Shown here piece by piece: positions 16,325 to 25,700 of a stretch of 58,861 bases of DNA. The stretch is taken from contig NZ_MKQR01000009.1 in the NCBI RefSeq assembly GCF_001940455.1, forward strand, positions 756,312 to 815,172, given 5' to 3'. A model generated the notes under the pieces. It saw only the letters and a list, made by a program, of their open reading frames with translations. It ran no database searches and had not been told where the DNA came from. Numbering within the stretch: the stretch's first letter is position 1; every line of letters begins with the position of its first letter. The position numbers and the translations under genes were made by a program. This DNA is from Actinokineospora bangkokensis (GTDB lineage: Bacteria; Actinomycetota; Actinomycetes; Mycobacteriales; Pseudonocardiaceae).

Positions 16325-16660
16325 CTAAGCCGCGCGGAGCCGATCAGCAGTGCGCAGACCCGCGAGGAACGCGACGACCTCGTCCGGCGGTGGGGTGGTG
16401 TTGCCGCCGAGGTGGCTGATGACCACGGGCGGGTCGCCGGGGCGCGGTTCGACCGCGGCCGACCAACCTCGCTCCTCGTCCCAGAGCAGGGCGACGTCGT
16501 GGTCGGGGTAGTCGGGCAGCCGGTCGTCGAGGGCGATGTAGGCGGAGACCGGGGTGTCGTGGTCGAGGGTGCAGGACTCCAGGCCGATGCCCAACGCGTC
16601 GGTGACCTCGGCCAGGTAGTCGATGAACGCGGTGCGGGGGTGAACAGTCGGCAGGTGCAC
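16325..16660 (-). CDS. DUF6292 family protein
   Basis: A 111-residue protein. FIDYLAEVTDALGIGLESC, then SAYIALDDRLPDYPDHDVALLWDEERGWSAAVE, matches the DUF6292 family of Pseudonocardiaceae and relatives. The start is GTG (VHLPTVHP). Function is unknown. It is a single gene between the ESX-like operon and the ZIP transporter. Confidence 0.75.
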   Translation of the reverse strand: MHLPTVHPRTAFIDYLAEVTDALGIGLESCTLDHDTPVSAYIALDDRLPDYPDHDVALLWDEERGWSAAVEPRPGDPPVVISHLGGNTTPPPDEVVAFLAGLRTADRLRAA

Positions 16661-16810
16661 GGGCTTCGCGTCCTTCTCGCGTGTCTCATCCGCGGGGGCG
16701 GCGCCCCCGGGCCCGATGGGGTGGACCCGCCGTCCGTGGCGACAGCGGGCACCACCAGTTCTACCATGTCGTCAACCAGATGACAATGACGCGGTCGTCG
16801 ACGCGCTGAC

Positions 16811-17566
16811 TCAGGCGTTGCTGAGGTGGGAGAGGCCGAAGGCGATGAGGAACCCGCTGACGGTGATCAACCCGATCCACAGGTGCGCCTGCTCGAACGC
16901 CTCGGGGATCATCGTGTCGGCCACCATCGCCAGGATCGCCCCGCCCGCGACGGCGGTGATGGCGGCCAGCAGCGCGGGCGGGGCGTCACCCAGGGCCGCG
17001 TACCCCACCATGGCCGCGATGGCGCTGATGACGGCGATGCCCGTCCAGAGCCCGAACACGTAGCGCGCGGACCGGCCCGCCTTGCGCATGCCGGACGCGC
17101 TGGAGAGCCCCTCCGGGACGTTGCTGATGAACACCGCCGCCACCGTGACCGCGCTGACCGAGCCGCCGCCGAGCAGGCTGGTGCCGATGACGATCGACTC
17201 CGGCACCCCGTCGAGCAGCGCGCCGAGCGCCAGGGCGGTCCCCGAACCCTCCTGCTCCCCCTCGGACGGCTGCTGGTCACCCGACCGCTTGCGGTGCTTG
17301 GCGCCGCGGCGGGCCAGCGCGACGTTGGCCAGCGTGTAGACGACGGCACCGCCCAGCGCGCCCGCGGCCGTCGCCAGCAGCCCGCCCTGCTCCGCGGCCT
17401 CGGCGACCAGGTCGAACGAGACCGCGGACAGCAGTACGCCGCTGCCGAAGGCCATGACGGACGCGACCACCTTGGTGGGCACCTTGGCCAGGAACCCGAA
17501 CAGCGCGCCCACGAGCAGGGCGGACCCGGCCAGCAGCCCCCACCCGCCCGCCGCGAGAACTCCCAT
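16811..17566 (-). CDS. ZIP family metal transporter
   Basis: A 251-residue inner-membrane protein of the ZIP (ZupT/GufA-like) family, which imports divalent metals such as zinc. The hallmark helices are ALGALLDGVPESIVIG (His replaced by Asp-Gly at the usual HxxPE site, keeping PES) and AAVFISNVPEGLSS (N-V-P-E-G). A hydrophilic loop (RRGAKHRKRSGDQQPSEGEQEG) lies between helices 3 and 4. ATG 17566 has GGAGG eight bases upstream; the frame to 17647 is not needed. It stands alone, and 17567-17801 upstream of it shows nothing else. Confidence 0.85.
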   Translation of the reverse strand: MGVLAAGGWGLLAGSALLVGALFGFLAKVPTKVVASVMAFGSGVLLSAVSFDLVAEAAEQGGLLATAAGALGGAVVYTLANVALARRGAKHRKRSGDQQPSEGEQEGSGTALALGALLDGVPESIVIGTSLLGGGSVSAVTVAAVFISNVPEGLSSASGMRKAGRSARYVFGLWTGIAVISAIAAMVGYAALGDAPPALLAAITAVAGGAILAMVADTMIPEAFEQAHLWIGLITVSGFLIAFGLSHLSNA

Positions 17567-17801
17567 CACCGCACCCTCCTCACCTGTGCCCGCCTCCGGG
17601 ACGGTCCCCGGGTACCTGCGGATCCGGCCAGGCAAACCCTGGCCCACCGCTGGGGCAGCGCACGGCGACGATCACCTGTGCGGCAGCAACGGCGCCCGTC
17701 GACGCTCGACCTCCCAGCACGCCGCTGCGGCGGACGTCCTTGACGGAACCGGTATCGGCGTTGGGGGGTAAGCGGCACTCCCCGCTCTGGCCGTGGCGGC
17801 G

Positions 17802-18731
17802 CTAAGCGCGGGATCGGGCGCGGTGGACCAGGTCCCTGGCTGCCTCGGGCCAGTCGGGGTGGTCGAAGGTGAAGCCGGCGTCCAAGAGCCTGCCGGGCAC
17901 GACCCGGCGGCTCTTGAGCAGCAGTTCGGTGTCCGCGCGGATGGCCCACGCGCCGAGCTCGGCCATCCACGCCGTCGCGGGCAGGCCGATCGGCACCCCG
18001 CAGGCCGCGCGGAGCCCGCGCATGAAGTCCCCCTGGGGCAGCGGGTTGGGCGACGCCAGGTTCACCGGGCCCTCCAGGTCGCCCGCCAGCAGGAAGAGGA
18101 TGGCGCGGGAGAAGTCCTGTTCGTGCATCCAGGAGAGCCACTGGCGCCCGCCCGCGACGGCGCCGCCGAGGCCCAGGCGAGTCATGCGGCGCAGGACGTC
18201 GAAGGCGCCGCCGGGGGCCGGGCTCATCACCATGGAGGTGCGCAGGGCCACCTGCCGGGTGTGCGGGGTGCGGGCCGCGGCCTGCTCGGCCTCCCACTCG
18301 GTGGCGATGCGGACGCTGTAGCCCCAGTAGTCGGGGACGCCCGGCTCGTCGCCGCCGATGACGCCGGTGTCCTCGTCGTTGGGGGCGTCGTACCGGTGGG
18401 CGTAGATGGTGGCGGTGCTCATCTGCAACCACACCGACGGCGGGCGGGTGGCCGCGGCGATCGCCTGCCCCACCACCCGGGTCGAGTCGATGCGGGAGGC
18501 GAGCATCTGCCAGAGGTTGTCCTTGGTGTAGCGGCAACCGACGCTGCGGCCCGCCAGGTTGATCACCGCGTCGGCGCCGTCGACCTCCTCGGCCCAGGGG
18601 CCCAAGGTCTTGCCGTCCCAGCGCACCCCGCCGGACCGACCGATGATCACCACCTCGTGCCCCGCGGCGACCAGGTCGCGCGACAGGAACTCCCCCACGT
18701 GCCCGGTGCCCCCCGGGATGACGATCTTCAC
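17802..18731 (-). CDS. TIGR01777-family epimerase/oxidoreductase (YfcH-like)
   Basis: A 309-residue NAD(P)-binding extended SDR. The N-terminus VKIVIPGGTGHVGEFLSRDL is the nucleotide-binding GGTGxVG motif. INLAGRSVGCRYT, the WLQMSTATIY region and the C-terminal DUF1731-type stretch (LLLKSRRVVPGRLLDAGFTFDHPDW) define the TIGR01777 group. GTG 18731 was chosen because the Rossmann strand begins there. The biological substrate is unknown. It is followed downstream by the ZIP gene but separated by 235 bp. Confidence 0.85.
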   Translation of the reverse strand: MKIVIPGGTGHVGEFLSRDLVAAGHEVVIIGRSGGVRWDGKTLGPWAEEVDGADAVINLAGRSVGCRYTKDNLWQMLASRIDSTRVVGQAIAAATRPPSVWLQMSTATIYAHRYDAPNDEDTGVIGGDEPGVPDYWGYSVRIATEWEAEQAAARTPHTRQVALRTSMVMSPAPGGAFDVLRRMTRLGLGGAVAGGRQWLSWMHEQDFSRAILFLLAGDLEGPVNLASPNPLPQGDFMRGLRAACGVPIGLPATAWMAELGAWAIRADTELLLKSRRVVPGRLLDAGFTFDHPDWPEAARDLVHRARSRA

Positions 18732-18804
18732 GGCTGCCCCCTTGCGTCCGCCTAGGGGAACCGTACGCCCACGGCGGTGAGCCGCGTTGTGACTTCGCTC
18801 AAGC

Positions 18805-18837
18805 ACCGGTGCCGCCTGCGCCGCAGGCGGCACCGGT
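18805..18837 (-). terminator. Strong hairpin terminator of the four-repeat secreted protein gene
   Basis: Perfect 16-bp arms, ACCGGTGCCGCCTGCG and CGCAGGCGGCACCGGT, with a single base between them, start 6 nt after the minus-strand stop at 18844. This is a typical GC-rich actinobacterial terminator without a long T-run. Confidence 0.7.
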
Positions 18838-18843
18838 CACCCG

Positions 18844-19392
18844 TCAGGGCTTGAAGAGCAGGTACTCGTAGGTGATGCCGGACCCGCAGTTGGTGCCCTG
18901 CCGGGTGGCGGTGTAGGACCACCCGGTCGGCGGGTAGCAGGCCCAGACGCCGTTGGTCGGGATCACGATCTTGTACTCGTAGGTGATGCCCGAACCGCAG
19001 TTGGTGCCCTGCCGGACCCCGTAGTAGGTGTGTCCGGACAGGATGGTGCACATCCAGAGGCCGTTGGTGGGCGTGTAGAGCCGGTACTCCCACGAGATCG
19101 AGTTCGGGCTGCAATTGGTGCCCTGGCGCGCACCGACGTAGGACCAGCCGGACGGCACGATGCACGCCCAGAGGTCGTTCGACGGCGCGGTCACGTTGTA
19201 CTCGTACGGCAAGGAGCCGCAGTTGGTGCTGTAGCGCGCCCCGGTGTAGGTGCTGCCCGCCGGGACCGAGCACGCCCACACGCCGGTGGCCCCGGCGGGC
19301 GCGGCGGACGCCGCACCCGGCCCAGCCATCAGCCCGGCGGCCGCCAGCAGCGACAGCAACACCACCGCGAGCGCTTGTCTGCACCTCGACAT
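18844..19392 (-). CDS. Small secreted protein of four cysteine-containing repeats
   Basis: A 182-residue protein with a signal peptide (ALAVVLLSLLAAAGLMAG, cleavage near ASAAPAG). The mature part is four ~36-residue repeats, each of the form LWxCxxPxGxxYxGxRQGTNC followed by xYEYxxxxPTN. Each repeat carries two cysteines, probably paired. I recognise no enzyme motif; the repeats suggest a binding or structural exoprotein. ATG 19392 has GGGGAA nearby as ribosome site. It lies divergently just upstream of the Tc toxin operon, sharing the 350-bp intergenic region. Confidence 0.8.
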   Translation of the reverse strand: MSRCRQALAVVLLSLLAAAGLMAGPGAASAAPAGATGVWACSVPAGSTYTGARYSTNCGSLPYEYNVTAPSNDLWACIVPSGWSYVGARQGTNCSPNSISWEYRLYTPTNGLWMCTILSGHTYYGVRQGTNCGSGITYEYKIVIPTNGVWACYPPTGWSYTATRQGTNCGSGITYEYLLFKP

Positions 19393-19742
19393 GACCGATT
19401 TCCCCTTGTTGGTCGAAGGAACGTTCACAATGAGGAAACCAGCAGCTGGCCGCGGCGCCCATAGCCCACTGGGGTGGCCGCCACCTCCATTGGAGTGATT
19501 ACCGAGATTGAATTCAGCGTTCGAATGATTTCTTTGTACATTTTCCGCACCCGACCTGTTGTTGCCGCAGGCGCTTGAGGAAGCGTTGGTGGGCGACCGG
19601 ATGGTGGTGTGTTCGGTGATCGGGGGGCATCGGGCGTTTCGGGCGGGGAAGGGGTTGGGCGTCACGTTCCGGGATGGGCGGCGATTCACAGTAGACACAG
19701 GGTCGGGGACGCAGGGCTGCCGCAGGGGCCGGAGGTCGTAGG
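19393..19742. other. Divergent intergenic region between the four-repeat exoprotein and the Tc operon
   Basis: This 350-bp stretch must carry the promoters of both the exoprotein gene and the Tc operon. The part near 19500-19560 is AT-rich (for example TTTCTTTGTACATTTTCC). I cannot fix a convincing -35/-10 pair for either direction. GGAGG at 19731-19735 is the ribosome site of the Tc B-C gene. Confidence 0.5.
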
Positions 19743-22700
19743 GTGGCTGAGCAGGGCGACGGGGAGTTGCGGGCGCCGGTGGTGTCGCTGCCCACCGGTG
19801 GTGGTGCGATCCGCGGGGTCGGTGAGGCCTTCACGACGAATCCGGTCACCGGGACCGCTTCGTTGCGGGTTCCTGTCGCGGTGTCTGCTGGGCGGGCGGG
19901 GTTTGCGCCGGAGTTGGTGCTGAACTACGACTCGGGGGCGGGGAACGGGCTGTTCGGGCTGGGGTGGTCGCTGGAGTTGCCTGCGATCAGCCGGAAGACC
20001 GACACCGGGGTGCCTCGGTATGACGACTCCGACGTGTTCGTGCTGAGCGGGTCCGACGACCTGGTGCCGGAGCCGACGACGCGGCCGGTCGACGGGTTCA
20101 CGGTGCGCCGGTACGCGCCCAGGGTTGAGGGGGCCTTGGCGCGGGTTGAGCAGTGGCGGCACGACCTCACCGGGGATGTGCACTGGCGGTCCATCAGTCG
20201 TGACAACGTGCTGACTGTTTTCGGGGCTGATCCGGGATCTCGGGTTGCCGACCCGGCGGATGACAGTCGGGTGTTCAGCTGGCTCGTCAGCCAGGTTCGG
20301 GATGACCGGGGGCAGGTGGCGGTCTACCGCTACGCGCGGGAGAACTCGGACAACGTGGCCGTCCACTCTGCGCCTGAGCGGCATCGGGACGAGGACGCGC
20401 GAGGGGCGGCGCGGCATCCGGTGAGCATCCGGTACGGCAACGAGGCGCCGTTGTTGGATGCTCGTGGTGGGCGGCCGCGGTTCCTGAGCGGTGAGCAGGT
20501 CGAGGCCGCGCGGTGGATGTTCGAGGTCGTGTTCGACTACGGGGAGACCGATGGGGCTTGGGCGGTGCGGCCCGATCCGTTCTCGACGCGGCGGCCGGGG
20601 TTTGAGGTTCGGACTTATCGGCGGTGCCATCGGGTGCTGATGCGCCACCGCTTTTCGGATGACCCGGCTGGTGAGTTGGTGAAGTCGACCGAGTTCTCTT
20701 ATGGCGGCGACGTGTATTCGCTGCTGGCCTCGGTCACCCATGTCGGGTACCGGGATGGGGTCTCCCGGCAACTTCCGCCAGTGGAGTTCACCTACAGCCC
20801 TGCCGATCTGGCGCCCACCACGCACTCGGTGGAGGGCGCGCCGGACGGTGCTGCGGCGCGGTGGGTCGACCTGGATGGGGAGGGTGTGCCGGGGGCGCTG
20901 GTCACCGGCGCGGGGGCTTGGTACTTCCACCGCAACCTCAGCCCGTTGGGTGCGCCTGCCTTCGCCCGCGCCGCGGCTGTGGCCACGACGCCCGGGGACA
21001 CCGAGGGGCGCCAGCTGCTGGACCTGGCGGGGGACGGCAGCCTTGACCTGGTTGACCTCTCCGGCCCGGTCCCGGGCTTCGCCGAGCGCACGGCGGACGG
21101 GTGGGCGCCGTGGCGGGCGTTCGCGGCGCTGCCGGTGGTGGACTGGGCCGACCCGGGGGTGCAGTTCGTCGACCTGACCGGCGACGGCAGGGCCGATGCG
21201 CTGGCCCCTGGCGAGCCGGTACCTCGTTGGCACCCGGCCCTGGGGGAGGCCGGGTTCGGGGGTGGGCTGCCGGTGGAGGCGGGTGGGGGTCGGCCGTGGG
21301 ACGCGACCCGGGATGAGGCCGTGTTCTTCGCCGACCTGACCGGTGACGGGTTGGCCGACCTGGTCCGGGTGCGGCCTGGGGAGGTCGTCTACTGGCCCGC
21401 CCTGGGGCACGGGCGGTTCGGCGCGCGGGTCGACACCGAGGGGGCGCCGCGGTTCGACACCCCCGACCTGTTCGACGCCCGACGGCTGCGGTGGGCCGAC
21501 GTGGACGGGTCCGGTCCGACCGACCTGCTGTACCTGGGTCGGGACGGCGTGCAGGTGCACCGCAACCTCTCCGGCGACTCGTGGGTGCTCGCCGGGGTGC
21601 TGGACGCGGTGCCGCCGCTCGACACCGACACCACCGTCGAGGTCGTGGACCTGCTCGGGGACGGCACGGCGTGCCTGACGTGGTCCTCGGCGCGGTTGCC
21701 GCTGGCGTGCACGTCCCTGCACGCGGACAAGCCGCACCTGCTGACCGGGGTGGACAACAACCTGGGCCTGCGCACCCGGGTCGAGTACACCCCCTCGACC
21801 CGCTACCACCAGCGCGACCGCCAGGACGGTAGCCCGTGGGCCACGCGGCTGCCGTTCCCCGTGCACTGCGTCAGCCGCACGGTCGTCACCGATGCCTGGC
21901 GCGGGACGCGCTTCGCCACCGACTACAGCTACCACCACGGCCACTACGACGGGGTGGAGCGGGCGTTCCACGGGTTCGGGCGGGTCGAGCAGGTCGACGT
22001 CGAGTCGTTCGAGGAGTTCGCCGGGGCCGCGGCGGGGACGCCGTTCGCCACCGGTGAGCGCGCGCTCCAGCAGGCCGCGGTCAAGACGGTGAGCTGGTTC
22101 CACACCGGGGCCGAGGTCGACCTGTCCGCCGAGCACGCTCCCGGGCCGGACGTGGTCGTCGCCGGGGTGGAGGTGGTGGATGACCTGGACCCCGAGGAGC
22201 GCAGGCAGGCCGTGCGCGCGGCGAAGGGGACGCTGCTGCGCCGCGAGCGCCACCAGCTCGACGCCCTGGGCGCGCCAGCCCGGCTGCTGTCCGCGGAGAC
22301 CACCCGCGTGGGTGTCCGGCTCGTCCGCCGGGGGCCTGTCCACAGCGTCTTCCAGGTGGTGGACGTCGAGTCCGCGTCGCAGCACCACGAACTCGACGTG
22401 GGTGCCGAGCCCGACCCGCGCACCACCCACACCCTGACCTTGCGCACTGACGACCTCGGCAACCCCCTCCAGGTCGTCACCGCGACCTACCCGCGCCGGG
22501 GCAGCTACACCGACGAGTTGCCCGCCGCCACCGTGGCCGCGATCCGAGCGCTGCAACGGCAAGTTCGGGTCACCCACGTCGAGACCCGCTACACCGACGA
22601 CGTGACCGGCGCCGACGACCACCGCCCACGCCTGCCCTGCGAGACCCGCACCCATGAGCTGACCGGCCTCATCCCGCGCAACGGCACGCACTTCACCACC

Positions 22701-25700
22701 GTTGAGCTGCGGGAACTGAGGTTGAGCCAGGTCCACCAAGACGACGGCGTCCCCGTCCCGGACCAGCTCCCCCACCGCTACGCCGACGGCCTGGGCCCCC
22801 GCAGGCGCCTGGTCGCCCACAGCCGCACCCTCTTCAGCGACGGCCACTCCCCCGCGCCGTGGCGCGGCCTGACCGGGCGAGGACTGGTGCACGAGCACCA
22901 CCGGCTCGCCCTCACCGAGGCCCTGCTCACCGAGGTGTACGGCGCCAAGCTGACCTCCGAGGTCCGCGCCGCCCTGGACGACCCGGCCCGTTCCGGCTAC
23001 CTCACCGGCGCCGCGCTGGCCGACCGCTTCCCCGGCGAGGACACCGCGGGCCAATTCTGGGCGCGGTCGGGCACCGCCGGGTTCACCGACGACCCGGCGG
23101 CCACCTTCTTCCAGCCGACCCGGTTCACCGACCCCTACGGCGCCGTCACCACCCAGACCTACGACGCCCGCGCCCTGCACGTGGCCACCAGTGTCGACGC
23201 GGCGGGCAACACCACGACGGTTGAGCGCTACGACCACCGGGTGCTGGCCCCGGCTGTCCTGCGCGACGTCAACGACAACCGCACCGAGGTGGCCTTCGAC
23301 GCCCTGGGCACCCCCGTGGCGCTGTCGGTGCTCGGCAAGGGCGACGCCGACGACCCGTTGCCCGCCGCCCTGCTGGACCCGCCGCCGGACGAGGTCGCCG
23401 CGTTCCTCAACCGGCCCGACCTCGACGAGCCCGCGGCCCGGCGCTGGCTGGCCGGGGCCACGGTCCGCTACCTGCACGACCTCGGGGGGCGCAGCGGCGA
23501 GGACGGTTCGGTGGTGTGGGCCGCGCACCCGCCCGCCGCGTGCACCCTGCGCCGCGAGCGGCACCTGCGGTCCCCCGGCGGCGCGAGCAGCCCGGTGCAG
23601 GCGGCGTTCGTCTACTCCGATGGCGCCGGGTCGACCCTGCTGCGCAAGGTTCCAGCCGCCCCCGCCGAGCCGGGTGGACCCGTGCGCTGGGTCGCCTCCG
23701 GGCGGGTCGTGGTCAACAACAAGGGCAACCCGGTGCTGGCCTACGAACCGGCGTTCGCCGACCCGGACATCGGGCTGCGCTACGAGACCCCGCCCGCAGC
23801 GGGCTTGGCCACCACCACCCACTACGACGCCGTCGACCGGGTGGTTCGCGTCGACCTGCCCGATGGGGCCGTGCGCCGCACCGAGTTCTCCCCCTGGCAC
23901 GTCACCACCTGGGACGAGAACGACGCGGTCATGGGGTCCGAGTGGTACGCCCAGCGCGCTGGGCTGCCCGAGGACAGCGCGGACGGCCGCGCCGCACGCC
24001 TGGCCGCCGAGCACGCGGGCACCCCGACCACGACCCTGCTCGACGGCCCAGGGCGGGTGGTCGCGGCTGTGGCGCACAACCGGGTCCGCGACGACGCGGG
24101 CGCGGTCGTCGACGAGCGGTCGGTGACGGTGACCCGGTTCGACCACCAGGACAACCCGCTGTGGACCCGCGACGCCCGCGGCAACCTCGTCGTGCAGGTG
24201 GTGCAGCCTGCCGGGCCCGTCCGCGGCGACGGCGACCCCGCCGGGCGCTGCACCGGCTACGACCTGCTCGGCAACGCCCTGGTCGAGCGCGGCGCCGACA
24301 CCGGGTCCCGCTGGCGGCTGCCGGATGCCACCGGAGCGCTGCTGTTCGCCTGGGACGAGCGCGGCACCCCCGGCGGACCGGTCACCACCAGGGTCCACCG
24401 CACCGACCGCGACCTGCTGCGCCGACCGGTCGCGCAGTGGTTCGCAGACGGCGGCGAACCACCCGTGCTCGTGTCCCGGTACGCCTACCGCGACGGCACC
24501 GACGCCGAGGGCGCCGAGCTGAACCTGCACGGCAGGCTGCACCAGCACCACGACGAGGCCGGGCTGGTGACCACCGCCCGGGTGGACGTGGACGGCAACG
24601 TCGTCGAGGTGACCCGGCGGCTGCTGGCCGACCACCGGGCCGCGCGCGCGGACTGGTCCGGTGACCCGGCGGCGCTGCTCGACACCGAGGAGTTCACCGA
24701 GGCCAGCGAGTTCGACGCGCTCGGCAGGGTCACCCGCCGCTACGACTGGCACCGCGGCGTCGGCGCCCGCGTCGCCGTGCACGACACCGAGTACGACGCG
24801 GGCGGGGCACCCACCGCGATCCGCTTGCTGCTGCGCGCCATCCGCACCGGGACAGGGCACACCGAGGACGCCGACACACGCGCCACGACCGTGGTCGAAC
24901 GCATCACCTACGACGCCTCCGGCCACCGCAGCACCGTGCGCCACGGCAACGGGACGACCACCACGCACGAAGTGGACCCGGCCACCCGCAGGCCGCGCCG
25001 GTTGAGCACCACCCGCACCGGGGCGGCAGCGGTGCAGGACCTGCACTTCACCCACGACGCCGTGGGCAACCTCGTGGAGGTGCGCGACGACGCCGTCCAA
25101 CCGGCCTTCTTCGCCAACCAGGTGGTCGACGCGCGCACCCGCTACACCTACGACGCCTGTTACCGGCTCACCTCCGCCACCGGCCGGGAGAACGGCGCCG
25201 CGCTGGGCGCGGTCGGGCAGGACACCCCGGCGGCGGAGCGGGTGGGGTTCCCCGTGACCACGCCGGGCACCCTGCGCTCCTACAGCCAGGACTACACCCA
25301 CGACACCGTCGGGAACCTGCTGCGCGTGCGCCACCACGCCGGGCCGGGCAGCTGGACCCGGGTGCTGACCCCGGCCGACGACGGCGACCGGCTCGCCAGC
25401 ACCGCCGTGGGCTCCGACCTGCCGGTCGCGCACCGGCATGACAGCCGCGGGAACCTGCTCAACCTGGCCGCGACCGACGACCACCTGGAGTGGGACCACC
25501 GCGACCTGCTGCGCTTCTACGACCGGGGCGGCGGTGGGCGCGTGCACTACACCTACGACGCGGGCCGCGAGCGCGTGCGCAAGGTCAGCGACGACCCCAC
25601 CGGCACCCGGGTGGCGTGGAGCCGGATCCGGTTGGGCGGCACGGAGGTCTACCGCCGCTACAGCCGGGGCGCGGTGGTCGAGCACGTCGAGTCGGTGCAC

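Noticed and set aside
18805..18837. Palindrome as a regulatory operator
   Set aside because: Its location 6 nt after a stop codon and its long GC stem make it a terminator.
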